From assembly GCF_000739085.1 (NCBI RefSeq), contig NZ_CP009110.1, forward strand, positions 1,984,001 through 2,048,000: a DNA stretch of 64,000 bases, read 5' to 3'. This document shows positions 18,480 to 27,333 of the stretch, in pieces. A program made the position numbers and the translations under genes. Origin of the DNA: Amycolatopsis methanolica 239. Lineage in GTDB: Bacteria; Actinomycetota; Actinomycetes; Mycobacteriales; Pseudonocardiaceae. A model generated the notes under the pieces. That model was not told where the DNA came from and searched no databases. It saw only the letters and a list, made by a program, of their open reading frames with translations. Position 1 is the stretch's first letter. Each line of letters begins with the position of its first letter.

Positions 18480-20264
18480 GTGACCGCTTTGCTGCAGGCG
18501 CCCGAGACCGTGCCCGAGGTCGGAGAGGAACGGCGCCGGTTCGGCCGCGCCGACGCACTGGTCATCGGCATCTACATCGTCGCCGCGTTCATCCTCTACG
18601 CCGGGTTGTGGGTCAACCTGGGCAGCGGCGGCTACATGTACAACAGCGGCCAGGACCAGAACATGTGGGAGTGGTTCTTCGCGGTCACCGCCCACGCGGT
18701 GTTCAACTGGGAGAGCCCGCTCGGCAGCACCCTGCAGAACTACCCGGACGGCGTGAACCTCATGGCCAACACGGCCATGTTCGGGCTCGGCATCCCGCTG
18801 TCACCGGTCACGCAGCTGTTCGGCCCCACCGTGACCTGGGCGATCGCGCTCACCGGCGGCCTGGCGGGCACGTCGATCGCCTGGTACTGGGTGTTCTCGC
18901 GGCACCTGGTCACCTCGCGCACGGCCGCCGCGATCGGCGGCGCCTTCTGCGGCTTCGCGCCGGCGATGATCTCGCACGGCAACGCGCACCCGAACTTCGT
19001 GGTGCTGTTTCTGATCCCGTTCATCGTGATGCGGCTGATCCGGCTCGCGCAGGGGCACCGGCCCGTCCGCGACGGCATCATCCTCGGCCTGATGCTCGCC
19101 TACCAGGTGTTCCTGGGCGAGGAACCGCTGCTGATCATGATGATGGCGTTCGTGCTTTTCGCCGCGGGCTACGCGGTGTCCCGGCCACGCGAGGCCCTGC
19201 CGATGGTCAAGCCGATGGCGGGCGGCCTGACCGTCGCCGCGGTCGTCGCCATCGCGATCGCGATCTTCCCGCTGTGGTGGCAGTTCTTCGGCCCGCAGAG
19301 CTACCGAACCCTGGAACACGGCCCGGTCGGCAACGACACCGCGGCGTTCACCCGGTTCGCGACCGAGTCGATCGCGGGCACCCCCGAGGCCGCCGCCGAC
19401 GTGTCGATGAACCGCACCGAGGAGAACGCGTTCTTCGGCTGGCCGCTGATCATCCTGATGGTCGTGCTGACCGTGTGGTTGTGGCGCAACGTCGTGGCGC
19501 GCGCCATCGCGATCTCGATGTTCCTGATGGCCTGGCTGTCGCTGGGCGTCGAGATGATCGTCAACCACGAGGAGACCGGGATCCCGGGCCCGTGGAAGCT
19601 GCTGTACGAGCTGCCGCTGTTCGACTCGCTGCTCGAATCGCGGCTCGCGATCGGGTGCATCCCGGCTGTCGCGGCGCTGCTCGCGATCGCCACGGACCGC
19701 GTGTTCGAGGCGGCGCCCGGCTTCCGCGACCGGAACCTGCCGGTGCGGTTTCTGTGGCTGGGCGCGCTGGCCGCGGTGCTGCTGCCGATCGCGCCGACGC
19801 CCTACAAGACCTACATCCGCCCCGAGACCCCGGCCTTCTTCGCCGACGGGGCGTGGCGCCAGTACGTCGGGTCCGGTTCGGTGGTCGTCGTGCCGCTGCC
19901 CAACGGCGGCGACGCGCGGGCGCTGCACTGGCAGGTGGAGGCCGACCTGGGCTTCCCGCTCGCCGACGGGTACTTCGTCGGCCCGAGCGGACCGGACGAC
20001 AAGCGCGGCCGGTACGGCGCGGTGAACCGCCCGACGGCCGACCTGCTGGCCGAGGTGCGCGACAGCGGCGAGGTGCCGAACGTGACGGTGCAGCAGCGCG
20101 CCCAGGCGGTCGAGGACCTGAAGTACTGGAAGGCCGACGCGGTCGTGCTCGCCCCCGTGACCAACGGCAACGCGCTGCACCAGACGGTGGACCAGCTGCT
20201 CGGCGACCAGGCCGTCTACGTGGACGGCGTGTGGGTCTGGGACGTCCGCGCCCTGCGCGGCTAG
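18480..20264 (+). CDS. Large polytopic membrane protein, GT-C glycosyltransferase-like
   Basis: 594 residues with about eleven hydrophobic segments in residues 28-435 and a soluble C-terminal domain (about 440-594). The first outer loop is long and rich in Asp, Asn and Trp (GQDQNMWEWFFAVTAHAVFN), a layout typical of lipid-linked sugar transferases. No sequence signature proves the activity. The start GTG is 10 bases after the serpin stop, so they are likely co-transcribed. The product overlaps the marR gene tail by 4 bases on the other strand. Confidence 0.7.
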   Translation: MTALLQAPETVPEVGEERRRFGRADALVIGIYIVAAFILYAGLWVNLGSGGYMYNSGQDQNMWEWFFAVTAHAVFNWESPLGSTLQNYPDGVNLMANTAMFGLGIPLSPVTQLFGPTVTWAIALTGGLAGTSIAWYWVFSRHLVTSRTAAAIGGAFCGFAPAMISHGNAHPNFVVLFLIPFIVMRLIRLAQGHRPVRDGIILGLMLAYQVFLGEEPLLIMMMAFVLFAAGYAVSRPREALPMVKPMAGGLTVAAVVAIAIAIFPLWWQFFGPQSYRTLEHGPVGNDTAAFTRFATESIAGTPEAAADVSMNRTEENAFFGWPLIILMVVLTVWLWRNVVARAIAISMFLMAWLSLGVEMIVNHEETGIPGPWKLLYELPLFDSLLESRLAIGCIPAVAALLAIATDRVFEAAPGFRDRNLPVRFLWLGALAAVLLPIAPTPYKTYIRPETPAFFADGAWRQYVGSGSVVVVPLPNGGDARALHWQVEADLGFPLADGYFVGPSGPDDKRGRYGAVNRPTADLLAEVRDSGEVPNVTVQQRAQAVEDLKYWKADAVVLAPVTNGNALHQTVDQLLGDQAVYVDGVWVWDVRALRG

Positions 20265-20704
20265 GAGTCCAGCACCTCACGGGCCAACCGGTCGAGGTAG
20301 CTCGCGAAGCGGTGCCGGTCCTCGGCCGGCCAGTGCGCTACCAGCGCTTCGAACACCTGCTCCTGGTGCGCGTGCGACACGTTGAGGAACTCCGCGCCCG
20401 CTTCGGTGAGTGACAGCCGCGCACGGCGGGCGTCCTCGGCGGACGTGTCGCGCCGCAGGTAGCCGTCGCGCACGGCGTCCGCGATCATCCGGCTCGCGAC
20501 CGACCGGTCCAGGCCCAGCTGGCGCGCCACGTCGGCGACCGTGACCTCCCCGCGCGGGGCCGCGCTGTGCACGGCCTCCACGACGTACAGGTTCTGCACG
20601 GTCGCGGTGCGCGGGGCGTCCTCGTCCAGTCGCTGCGCCACTTCCGGCGCCCAGCGCCGGGACCAGAACCGCACCAGCCGGAACAACGCGCGCCCCGCGG
20701 CCAT
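20261..20704 (-). CDS. MarR-family regulator
   Basis: Winged-helix dimeric repressor of 147 residues. The recognition part is VADVARQLGLDRSVASRMIADAV with the wing DGYLRRDTSAEDARRARLSLTEAG. ATG 20704 follows GGAGGG by 8 bases. It is divergent from the MFS gene at 20769, and repeated palindromic motifs fill the 64 bases between them. Probably controls that exporter and itself. Confidence 0.92.
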   Translation of the reverse strand: MAAGRALFRLVRFWSRRWAPEVAQRLDEDAPRTATVQNLYVVEAVHSAAPRGEVTVADVARQLGLDRSVASRMIADAVRDGYLRRDTSAEDARRARLSLTEAGAEFLNVSHAHQEQVFEALVAHWPAEDRHRFASYLDRLAREVLDS

Positions 20705-20731
20705 CACGAATTCCCTCCGTCGGCGACATCC

Positions 20732-20777
20732 TTGCATGTGTGCAAAATGCACGCATAATATGTGTGAAATGCACGCA
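20732..20777. promoter_or_regulatory. Tandem MarR operator candidates
   Basis: Two near copies of an AT-rich unit: ATGTGTGCAAAATGCACGCA at 20736-20755 and ATGTGTGAAATGCACGCA at 20760-20777. Each has an imperfect dyad TGTGTGC/GCACGCA. A further TTGCA...TGCAA pair spans 20732-20745. The region is far more AT-rich than its surroundings and carries the marR/MFS promoters. Confidence 0.65.
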
Positions 20778-21931
20778 AAAGGCCGGGCTTTCGCCGCGCT
20801 GCTGCTCGGCATGCTGATGGCCCAGCTCGACACCACCGTCCCGTCGCGGCGCTGCCCGCCCTGCAGGCCGAACTCGCCGCGGGGACGGCCGTCGCCGGGG
20901 TCACCAGCGCCCACCTGGCCACGGCGACGATCGCGACGCTCGTCCTCGGCCGGCTCGGTGACCGAACACGACCGGCGCGCCGTCTTCACCGGGTCCGGCC
21001 TCGTCTTCGCCGCCGCGTCGGCTGCCTGCGCCGCCGTCCCGGACATCGCCACGCTCGTCGCCGCGCGAGCCGTCCAGGGCATCGGCGGCAGCGGGCTCGT
21101 CGTCACGGCGATGAGCGCGCTCGGCGAGATGGTCGACCGCGACCAGCTGATCCGCCGCGCCGGGTGGCAGACGGCGGTCTTCGCGCTCGCCTCCGTCGGC
21201 GGCCCGCCGCTTGGCGCGCTGCTCGTCGCCGGACCGGGCTGGCGGTGGATCTTCTGCTGAACCTCCCGCTGTGCCTGCTGGCGCTCGTCCTCGGGCTGCC
21301 CGGCCTGCCCACGGGAACCGGCCGGACACCGCCACTGCGCCCGGCCGTCCGCGCGATGTTCAGCGACCGCGCCACCCGCCGCGCGGTCGTCGTCACCGCG
21401 TTGTCGGGGTTCGCGTGGTTCGGCGCCTTCACCTACGTCGCCTTGGCCATCGGGCTGATCGGCGCCACCTCGGCCCTGCTCACCGCGATGACGGTCGGTC
21501 AGCCGGTCACCTCGGCGTCGTTCGCGGCATGGGCGCGCCGATGGCCGAACCTGCCCGCTTGGGAACGGCTCGGTTGTGTCAGCGGAGTCGCCTGGCTCGT
21601 CCTGCTGGCGGTCGCGCCGCAAGCCGGCGCGGCCGTGCTCGTGCCCGGGCTGTTGCTGACCGGCGCCGCATTCGGGCTCACCGCGTCGGCGTACACCCTG
21701 CTCGTGCGGACGACCGCCGCGACGGACGTGCTCGGCGCGAGCATGGGGGTGCTGGCCTTCGCGCGCCAGGCCGGAGGGGTCGCCGGCACCGCGGGCCTCG
21801 GCGCGCTCGCGGTGCTGTTCGCCGGCGGTTTCGGCAGCTCGGGGCTGACGATCGCGTTCGCGTGCGCCGCTGTCGCGGTGACCGCGGCGTTCGCTGTCAC
21901 ACCTCGGGCAGCCGTCTCGTCCCCACGGTAG
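20769..21931 (+). pseudogene. MFS drug exporter, frameshifted
   Basis: Major facilitator of the drug:proton antiporter type, readable only by changing frame three times. It begins MHAKGRAFAALLLGMLMAQLD at 20769, continues as VAALPALQAELAAG in another frame after about 20842, returns near 20962 (RRAVFTGSGLVFAAAS), and shifts again near 21253, where the first frame stops inside WRWIF and the other continues LLNLPLCLLALVLG to 21931. Reassembled it has about 385 residues, short for the family, so at least one segment may be lost. Divergent marR would have controlled it. Decay or sequencing error both explain it. Confidence 0.85.
21895..21921 (+). promoter_or_regulatory. ECF41-type promoter candidate
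   Basis: TGTCACA at 21895-21901 and CGTC at 21918-21921, spacer 16 bases, 30 bases before the carboxymuconolactone decarboxylase-like gene. ECF41 sigma factors are known to use TGTCACA and CGTC elements, and an ECF41-type factor is encoded convergently with this gene. It lies within the tail of the broken MFS gene. Confidence 0.7.
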
Positions 21932-21950
21932 GACCACGAAGGAGGACCAC

Positions 21951-22520
21951 ATGCCACGCATCCCCGTGGTGTCCGAAAAGGACGCCGGCCTGCTCACCAA
22001 GCTCGTCTACCGCTACGCGCGCAAGCGTTTCGGCGCCGTGCCGGAGCCGTTCGCCGTCGTCGCGCACCGGCCCGCCCTGATGCGCGCCAGCGGGATCCAC
22101 GAGATGCTCGTCGAGAAGGCGATCAAGCACCTGCCGGTGAACGTGGCCGAGCTCGCCCAGTACCGGACGGCGGTGCGGCTGGGTTGCTCGTGGTGCGTCG
22201 ACTTCGGCACCATGCTGCAGAAGCACCACGGCCTGGACATCGACCGCCTGAAGAACATCGACGACTACGCCACGTCGGAGCTGTTCACCCGTCAGGAACG
22301 ACTCGCGCTGGCCTACGCCGACGCGATGTCCGGGACTCCGGTCGCGGTCACCGACGAGCAGGTCGCCGAGCTGGAGCGCGAGTTCGGCCGGCCCGGGCTG
22401 ATCGAGCTGACCTACCTGATCGGCCTGGAGAACCAGCGCGCCCGCGTCAACAGCGCCCTCGACATCACCGACCAGGGCTTCACGTCCGGGGACGCGTGCC
22501 GGGTTCCACAAGCCGGCTGA
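21951..22520 (+). CDS. Carboxymuconolactone decarboxylase/AhpD-like protein
   Basis: 189-residue all-helical protein of the CMD superfamily. The AhpD-type redox motif CSWC is at residues 79-82 with FG and His downstream (VDFGTMLQKHHG), as in peroxidase-linked members. GAAGGAGG precedes ATG 21951. It is the usual target gene of ECF41 sigma factors, which stands next door on the other strand with a 41-base 3' overlap. Likely a thiol-dependent redox enzyme induced by that factor; substrate unknown. Confidence 0.9.
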   Translation: MPRIPVVSEKDAGLLTKLVYRYARKRFGAVPEPFAVVAHRPALMRASGIHEMLVEKAIKHLPVNVAELAQYRTAVRLGCSWCVDFGTMLQKHHGLDIDRLKNIDDYATSELFTRQERLALAYADAMSGTPVAVTDEQVAELEREFGRPGLIELTYLIGLENQRARVNSALDITDQGFTSGDACRVPQAG

Positions 22521-23424
22521 GCTTGTCGGGGTTCGCCTGGTCGTAGATCGCGGTGATCAGCCCGTCCCGGACGGTGAACGTCTCCAGGTGCGCGTCCAGC
22601 GGCCGGTAGCCGTCGCCGCCGGGGGCGGGCGGCAGGTAGATCCCGAGATCGCCGTTGACCAGCAGCGGACGGCCGCCGGCCAGCGCCTCCGGCCGGTAGA
22701 ACCGCAGCAGGCCGAGGAAGAAGCGGATGATCTTGTCCGCGCCCACCATGACCTGCACCGTGGTCTTCGCCTTGCCGTCGCTGTCGCCGATGAGCACGAC
22801 GTCGGGGTGCAGCACCTCGGCCACCGCCCGCACGTCGCCCTTCGCCAGCGCCGTCATGAACCGGTCGAGGATCTCCTGCTGCTCGGCCAGCTCCGCGCGC
22901 GGCGGCGGCTGCGCGTCGTCCAGCGCACGGCGCCCGCGCGACGCGTGCTGCCGCGCCGTCGCCGTGGTGACGCCCAGGATCTCCGCGATCTCGTCGAACG
23001 GCACGGCGAACGCGTCGTGCAGCACGAACGCCACCCGCTGCTCGGGCGTGAGCTTGTCGAGCACGATCATCGCCGCCATGCGCACGCCCTCGTCGCGGAC
23101 GGCGGCCTCCAGCGGATCGTCCGCGGACGGCGCGCCCAGCGGCGTGACGATCGGTTCCGGCAGCCACTGGCCGACGTACTTCTCCCGCCGCGCGGTCGCC
23201 GAGCGCAGCCGGTCCAGGCAGATCCGCCCGACCACGGTGGTCAGCCACGCCCGCAGCTCGTGGATCCCCGCACGCTTGTCCTCGTCCAGCGCGGCCAGGC
23301 GCAGCCACGACTCCTGCACCGCGTCCTCGGCGTCGCTCACCGAACCGGTCAGCCGGTAGGCGACGGCGGTCAGGTGCGCGCGCAGCGCGGCGAACTCCGC
23401 GGCGACCCCATCCAGCGTGCTCAC
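22480..23424 (-). CDS. ECF41-type RNA polymerase sigma factor (SigJ-like)
   Basis: 314 residues. Sigma2 (LTAVAYRLTGSVSDAEDAVQ) and sigma4 (LTPEQRVAFVLHDAFAVPFDEIAEILG, here in two parts) regions are followed by a C-terminal SnoaL-like domain from about residue 185. The three ECF41 marks are present: WLPEP in the linker at 87-91, a DSDGK loop close to the usual DGGGK, and NPDKL near 298-302. In this family the C-terminal domain replaces an anti-sigma factor and both activates and restrains the protein. GTG 23424 starts the conserved part. Its usual partner gene is adjacent. Confidence 0.92.
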   Translation of the reverse strand: MSTLDGVAAEFAALRAHLTAVAYRLTGSVSDAEDAVQESWLRLAALDEDKRAGIHELRAWLTTVVGRICLDRLRSATARREKYVGQWLPEPIVTPLGAPSADDPLEAAVRDEGVRMAAMIVLDKLTPEQRVAFVLHDAFAVPFDEIAEILGVTTATARQHASRGRRALDDAQPPPRAELAEQQEILDRFMTALAKGDVRAVAEVLHPDVVLIGDSDGKAKTTVQVMVGADKIIRFFLGLLRFYRPEALAGGRPLLVNGDLGIYLPPAPGGDGYRPLDAHLETFTVRDGLITAIYDQANPDKLSRLVEPGTRPRT

Positions 23425-23476
23425 ACACCCGAGTGTGCCGTACGACCCGGCCCCGCCGGTCACTAGACTGGTCGTC

Positions 23477-25363
23477 GTGGCAGGCCGGATCCGGGAAAGT
23501 GACATCGCGGAGGTGCGCCAGCGCAACCGGATCGACGAGGTCGTGGGCGATTACGTGGCCCTGCGCAACGCCGGTGGTGGAGCGCTGAAGGGGCTGTGCC
23601 CGTTCCACGACGAGAAGACCCCGTCGTTCAACGTCCGCCCCACGCACGGCACCTTCCACTGCTTCGGCTGCGGTGAGGGTGGCGACGTCATCAAGTTCCT
23701 GATGAAGATCGACCACCTCCCGTTCGTCGAGGCGGTCGAGCGGCTGGCCGACCGCGTCGGGTTCCGGCTCACCTACGAGGGTGGTGGCGGCAGCGTCCAG
23801 CGCGACCGCGGCACGCGCACCCGGATGGTGGAGGCGCACAAGGCCGCCGCCGAGTTCTACGCCGAGCAGCTGCGCACGCCCGAGGCCCAGATCGCCCGCG
23901 ACTTCCTGGCCGAGCGCGGCTTCGACGAGACCGCGGCCCGCACGTTCAGCTGCGGCTACGCCCCGGCAGGCTGGGACAAGCTGACGAAGTACCTGCTCAA
24001 CCGCGGGTTCGAGTTCAGCGAGCTGCTCAAGGCCCAGCTGGTCAAGGAGGGCCGCCAGGGCCCGATCGACCGGTTCCACCGCCGGCTGGTGTGGCCGATC
24101 CGCGACCTGTCCGGCGACGTCGTCGGGTTTGGGGCGCGGCGGCTGCACGACGACGACCCGATCCAGGCCAAGTACCTCAACACCAGCGAGAGCCCGATCT
24201 ACAAGAAGTCGCAGGTGCTGTTCGGGCTCGACCTGGCCAAGCGGGAGATCGCCAAGCGCCACCAGGTGGTCGTCGTCGAGGGCTACACCGACGTGATGGC
24301 GATGCACGCGTCCGGCGTGCCGACCGCGGTCGCGTCCTGCGGCACGGCGTTCGGCGAGGACCACATGAAGGTGCTGCGCCGCCTACTGATGGACGACGAC
24401 GCGTTCCGCGGCGAGATCATCTTCACCTTCGACGGCGATGAGGCGGGCCAGAAGGCGGCGCTCAAGGCGTTCGAGGGCGAGCAGACCTTCGCCGGACAGA
24501 CCTACATCGCGGTCGCCCCCGACGGCATGGACCCGTGCGACCTGCGGCTCGCCAAGGGCGAGGCCTCGGTGCGCGACCTGGTAGCCCGCCGCACACCGCT
24601 GTTCGAGTTCGCGATCCGCAGCATCCTCAAGGAGTACGACCTCGACTCGGTCGACGGGCAGGTCGCCGCGCTGCAGCGCACCGTGCCGCTGGTCGCGCAG
24701 ATCAAGGACCGCGCGAAGCGGGACGGCTACGCCACCAAGCTGTCGTGGTGGGTCGGCTGGCAGGACGAGGCGATGGTCGTGCGACGCGTGCGGGAGAGCG
24801 CGGGCGGCGCGGTCCGGACCAACGGGCGCAAGCCGGTGCAGCGGGTCAACGGCGCCCCGGCGGCGGACGTGCCACGCCCGGACCCGAACGACCCGCGGCT
24901 GATGGCGCAGCGTGAGGTGCTCAAGGCGGCGCTGCAGGAGCCGGCGTACGCGGGCCCGGAGTACGACGCGCTGCCCGAGGAGGCCTTCACCCACCCCGCG
25001 TACGTTGCGGTGCACCGCGCGGTGCTCAAGGCGGGCGGCACGGGCAGCGGGCTGGCCGGGCCGGCGCTGATCGACGCGGCGACCCCGTACACGCCCGACG
25101 GGCCGGTGCGCTCGCTGCTGTCCGAGCTGGCCGTGGAACCGTTGCGTGCCAAGGGGGAGGCCGACGGGCACTACATCGGCAGCATGATCGCCGCGGTGCA
25201 GGAGAACCTGGTCGGACGGCAGATCGCCGAGATCAAGTCGCGGCTGCAGCGGCTGTCGCCGATCGAGGCGGCCGACGACTACCGCGCGTTGTTCGGCGAC
25301 CTCGTCGCGTTGGAGGAGTACCGCAAGGCGCTCAAGGCGCAGGCCATCGGCGGGCTGGGGTAG
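23477..25363 (+). CDS. dnaG: DNA primase
   Basis: Makes RNA primers for replication. 628 residues: CHC2 zinc finger (Cys41, His44, Cys62, Cys65 in CPFHDEKTPSF...FHCFGCG), TOPRIM catalytic core with VVVVEGYTDVMAMH and FTFDGDEAGQKAA, and the C-terminal helicase-binding domain from about residue 460. GTG 23477 is chosen because the conserved AGRIRESDI begins there. The start is 52 bases from the divergent sigma factor start, so their promoters share this gap. Confidence 0.97.
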   Translation: MAGRIRESDIAEVRQRNRIDEVVGDYVALRNAGGGALKGLCPFHDEKTPSFNVRPTHGTFHCFGCGEGGDVIKFLMKIDHLPFVEAVERLADRVGFRLTYEGGGGSVQRDRGTRTRMVEAHKAAAEFYAEQLRTPEAQIARDFLAERGFDETAARTFSCGYAPAGWDKLTKYLLNRGFEFSELLKAQLVKEGRQGPIDRFHRRLVWPIRDLSGDVVGFGARRLHDDDPIQAKYLNTSESPIYKKSQVLFGLDLAKREIAKRHQVVVVEGYTDVMAMHASGVPTAVASCGTAFGEDHMKVLRRLLMDDDAFRGEIIFTFDGDEAGQKAALKAFEGEQTFAGQTYIAVAPDGMDPCDLRLAKGEASVRDLVARRTPLFEFAIRSILKEYDLDSVDGQVAALQRTVPLVAQIKDRAKRDGYATKLSWWVGWQDEAMVVRRVRESAGGAVRTNGRKPVQRVNGAPAADVPRPDPNDPRLMAQREVLKAALQEPAYAGPEYDALPEEAFTHPAYVAVHRAVLKAGGTGSGLAGPALIDAATPYTPDGPVRSLLSELAVEPLRAKGEADGHYIGSMIAAVQENLVGRQIAEIKSRLQRLSPIEAADDYRALFGDLVALEEYRKALKAQAIGGLG

Positions 25364-25366
25364 GCC

Positions 25367-25888
25367 GTGCGGTGGCTGCGACGGCTGATCGGCGACCCGC
25401 TGCCGGAGGACTTCCCCGGACGGCTGGCCGAGGGGGAGAACGCGGTCGGGTCGGCGCCGGTCCGCGGTGGCGGGCACCTGGTGGTCACCGAGCTTGGGCT
25501 GTGGGTTCCCGTGCCCGAGGGCGCCCGGCGGATCGGCTGGCACCTGATCAGCAAGGCGATCTGGGGTGACGGCGTGCTGACGGTCACCGAGGCCGACGAG
25601 ACCGGCACGGCCGGCGCCGCGGTAGTGCTGCGCGACCGCGAGCCGGTGCGGTTCGAGCTGCCGCGGCCGGGCAAGGTGCCGTGGCTGGTCCGGCAGCGCG
25701 TGGACGGTTCGATCCGGGCGCGCCACCGGGCGGAGCTGACCAGCGGCGGGGTGTGGTTCGTGCAGCGGAAACTGCCCGGGCGCGACGGTGTGGTGCTGCA
25801 GGCGCGGCCGGATCCCGGGGTCGACCTCGAGATCGTCGCGGCGATCGCGCGGGAGGCCGCGGAGAAGCTGGCGCCGCCCCAGGCTTAG
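25367..25888 (+). CDS. Conserved hypothetical protein downstream of dnaG
   Basis: 173-residue soluble protein beginning three bases after the dnaG stop, surely co-transcribed. It reads as a beta-rich protein (HLVVTELGLWVPVPEG, IGWHLISKAIW, AAVVLRDREPVRFELP) ending in a helix. I do not recognise a named family; the same kind of short protein follows dnaG in several actinobacteria, as far as I recall. No catalytic motif or signal seen. Confidence 0.7.
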   Translation: MRWLRRLIGDPLPEDFPGRLAEGENAVGSAPVRGGGHLVVTELGLWVPVPEGARRIGWHLISKAIWGDGVLTVTEADETGTAGAAVVLRDREPVRFELPRPGKVPWLVRQRVDGSIRARHRAELTSGGVWFVQRKLPGRDGVVLQARPDPGVDLEIVAAIAREAAEKLAPPQA

Positions 25889-25904
25889 CAGTACGATCGT
25901 ACTG
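25889..25904. promoter_or_regulatory. Perfect palindrome overlapping the methyltransferase start
   Basis: CAGTACGATCGTACTG is a perfect 16-bp palindrome whose last base is the first base of the GTG start codon. It resembles TetR-family operators in length and symmetry. It could repress transcription or, as RNA, form a hairpin at the start codon. Confidence 0.6.
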
Positions 25905-26659
25905 TGTGGGATCCTGCGAAGTACCTCGACTACGCGGACCTGCGGGGACGCCCGTTCTACGACCTGATCGGCCGGATCGCCGCGGCTGAGCCTCGGCGGG
26001 TCGTGGACCTGGGCTGCGGGCCGGGGAACCTGACGGTGGCGCTGGCGTCGCGCTGGCCGGGGGCGAAGCTGGAGGCGCTGGACAGCTCGCCGGAGATGGT
26101 CGAGGCGGCGCGCGCGGCGGGTGTCGACGCGCGGGTGGCTGACGTTCGTGAGTGGTCGCCGGAGCCGGACACGGACGTGGTGGTCACCAACGCGGTGTTG
26201 CAGTGGGTGCCGGAGCATCGTGCGTTGCTGCGGCGCTGGGTGGGGGAGCTGCCGTCGGGCGCGTGGTTCGCGATGCAGGTGCCGGGGAACATGGACTCGC
26301 CGTCGCACACGCTGGTGCGGGAGGTGGCGGCCCGGCCGGAGTGGTCGGCGCGGCTGGGCGGGCTGCGGGGTGTCGAAGCGGTCGACTCGCCGGTGGAGTA
26401 CGCGGAGTTGTTCGCCGACGCGGGGTGCTCGGTGGACGCCTGGGAGACGACGTACGTGCAGCGGCTGAGCGGGCCGGACGCGGTGCTCGAGTGGATCACC
26501 GGGACCGCGTTGCGGCCGGTGCGGGCGGCGCTGGACGACGAGGGCTGGCAGCGGTTCCGGGCGGAGTTGGCGCCGTTGCTGAACGAGGCTTACCCGCCGC
26601 GCGCGGACGGCACGACGTGGTTCCCGTTCCGGCGGGTGTTCGCGGTGGCGCGGGTGTGA
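25904..26659 (+). CDS. tam: Trans-aconitate 2-methyltransferase-like enzyme
   Basis: SAM-dependent class I methyltransferase, 251 residues. It opens [20 protein letters not shown], the typical Tam N-terminus, then motif [17 protein letters not shown], the acidic [10 protein letters not shown], and [13 protein letters not shown]. Closing [20 protein letters not shown] also fits Tam. Tam methylates trans-aconitate, a side product of aconitate. GTG 25904 is part of a palindrome that may control it. No other aconitate gene is in the window. Confidence 0.88.
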   Translation: MWDPAKYLDYADLRGRPFYDLIGRIAAAEPRRVVDLGCGPGNLTVALASRWPGAKLEALDSSPEMVEAARAAGVDARVADVREWSPEPDTDVVVTNAVLQWVPEHRALLRRWVGELPSGAWFAMQVPGNMDSPSHTLVREVAARPEWSARLGGLRGVEAVDSPVEYAELFADAGCSVDAWETTYVQRLSGPDAVLEWITGTALRPVRAALDDEGWQRFRAELAPLLNEAYPPRADGTTWFPFRRVFAVARV

Positions 26660-26664
26660 GCGTC

Positions 26665-26670
26665 TAACAT
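26665..26670 (+). promoter_or_regulatory. -10 element TAACAT, leaderless start of the LexA-like gene
   Basis: TAACAT ends 6 bases before GTG 26677 and no ribosome site lies between, which is the arrangement of leaderless actinobacterial genes whose transcript begins at the start codon. Confidence 0.5.
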
Positions 26671-26676
26671 CCGCGG

Positions 26677-27333
26677 GTGGCCTCCTACGACGATCTTTTC
26701 GAGCACCTGGACGTGGCGTCACTGCCCGAGCGGCAGCAGCGGATCCTGGTCGCGATCCGCGATTGGGTGAACCGGTACGGGTACGCGCCGAACACGCGGG
26801 AGATCGGGGAGGCGGTCGGCCTGCGATCGTCGTCGTCGGTGTCGAAGCACCTGGCGGCCTTGGAGGAGAAGGGTTTCCTGCGCCGCAGCGCGACGATGTC
26901 CCGGCCGATCGACGTGCGGGCGTTCCTGTCCGGTTCGTCGTCGCGGGCGGATTCGGACGATTCGGTGCCGGTGCCCGTGGTGGGTGACATCGCGGCCGGC
27001 ACGCCGATCTCGGCGATCGAGCAGCTGGACGACACGCTGACGCTGCCGAGGGAGCTGACCGGGCGGGGCACGGTGTTCGGCCTGCGGGTACGCGGCGACT
27101 CGATGATCGACGCCGCGATCTGCGACGGCGACATCGTGGTGGTGCGGCAGCAGTCGGAGGCCCACTCGGGCCAGATAGTCGCGGCGATGATCGACGAGGA
27201 GGCGACGGTGAAGGTCTACCGGCGCCGCAACGGACACGTGTACCTGGAGCCGCGAAACCCGGCGTACGAGGTAATCGACGGCGACCGGGCGGTGATCCTG
27301 GGCGCTGTGGTGTCGGTGCTGCGCAGCCTCTGA
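26677..27333 (+). CDS. LexA-like SOS repressor paralogue
   Basis: 218 residues with LexA architecture. The N-terminal wHTH is LPERQQRILVAIRDWVNRYG then REIGEAVGLRSSSSVSKHL; the C-terminal S24 peptidase domain has the Ala107-Gly108 cleavage bond in VGDIAAGTP, Ser142 in GDSMID and Lys179 in EATVKVY, so self-cleavage should work. The recognition helix (SSSSVSKHL) differs from the usual SPSSVAHQL of actinobacterial LexA, and lexA normally lies beside nrdR, so I read this as a second LexA-type regulator. It could still be the only LexA. Confidence 0.85.
   Translation: MASYDDLFEHLDVASLPERQQRILVAIRDWVNRYGYAPNTREIGEAVGLRSSSSVSKHLAALEEKGFLRRSATMSRPIDVRAFLSGSSSRADSDDSVPVPVVGDIAAGTPISAIEQLDDTLTLPRELTGRGTVFGLRVRGDSMIDAAICDGDIVVVRQQSEAHSGQIVAAMIDEEATVKVYRRRNGHVYLEPRNPAYEVIDGDRAVILGAVVSVLRSL

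Noticed and set aside
22412..24364. 650-codon minus-strand open frame over the sigma factor and dnaG
   Set aside because: Out of frame with the sigma factor and antisense to dnaG; low-complexity product.
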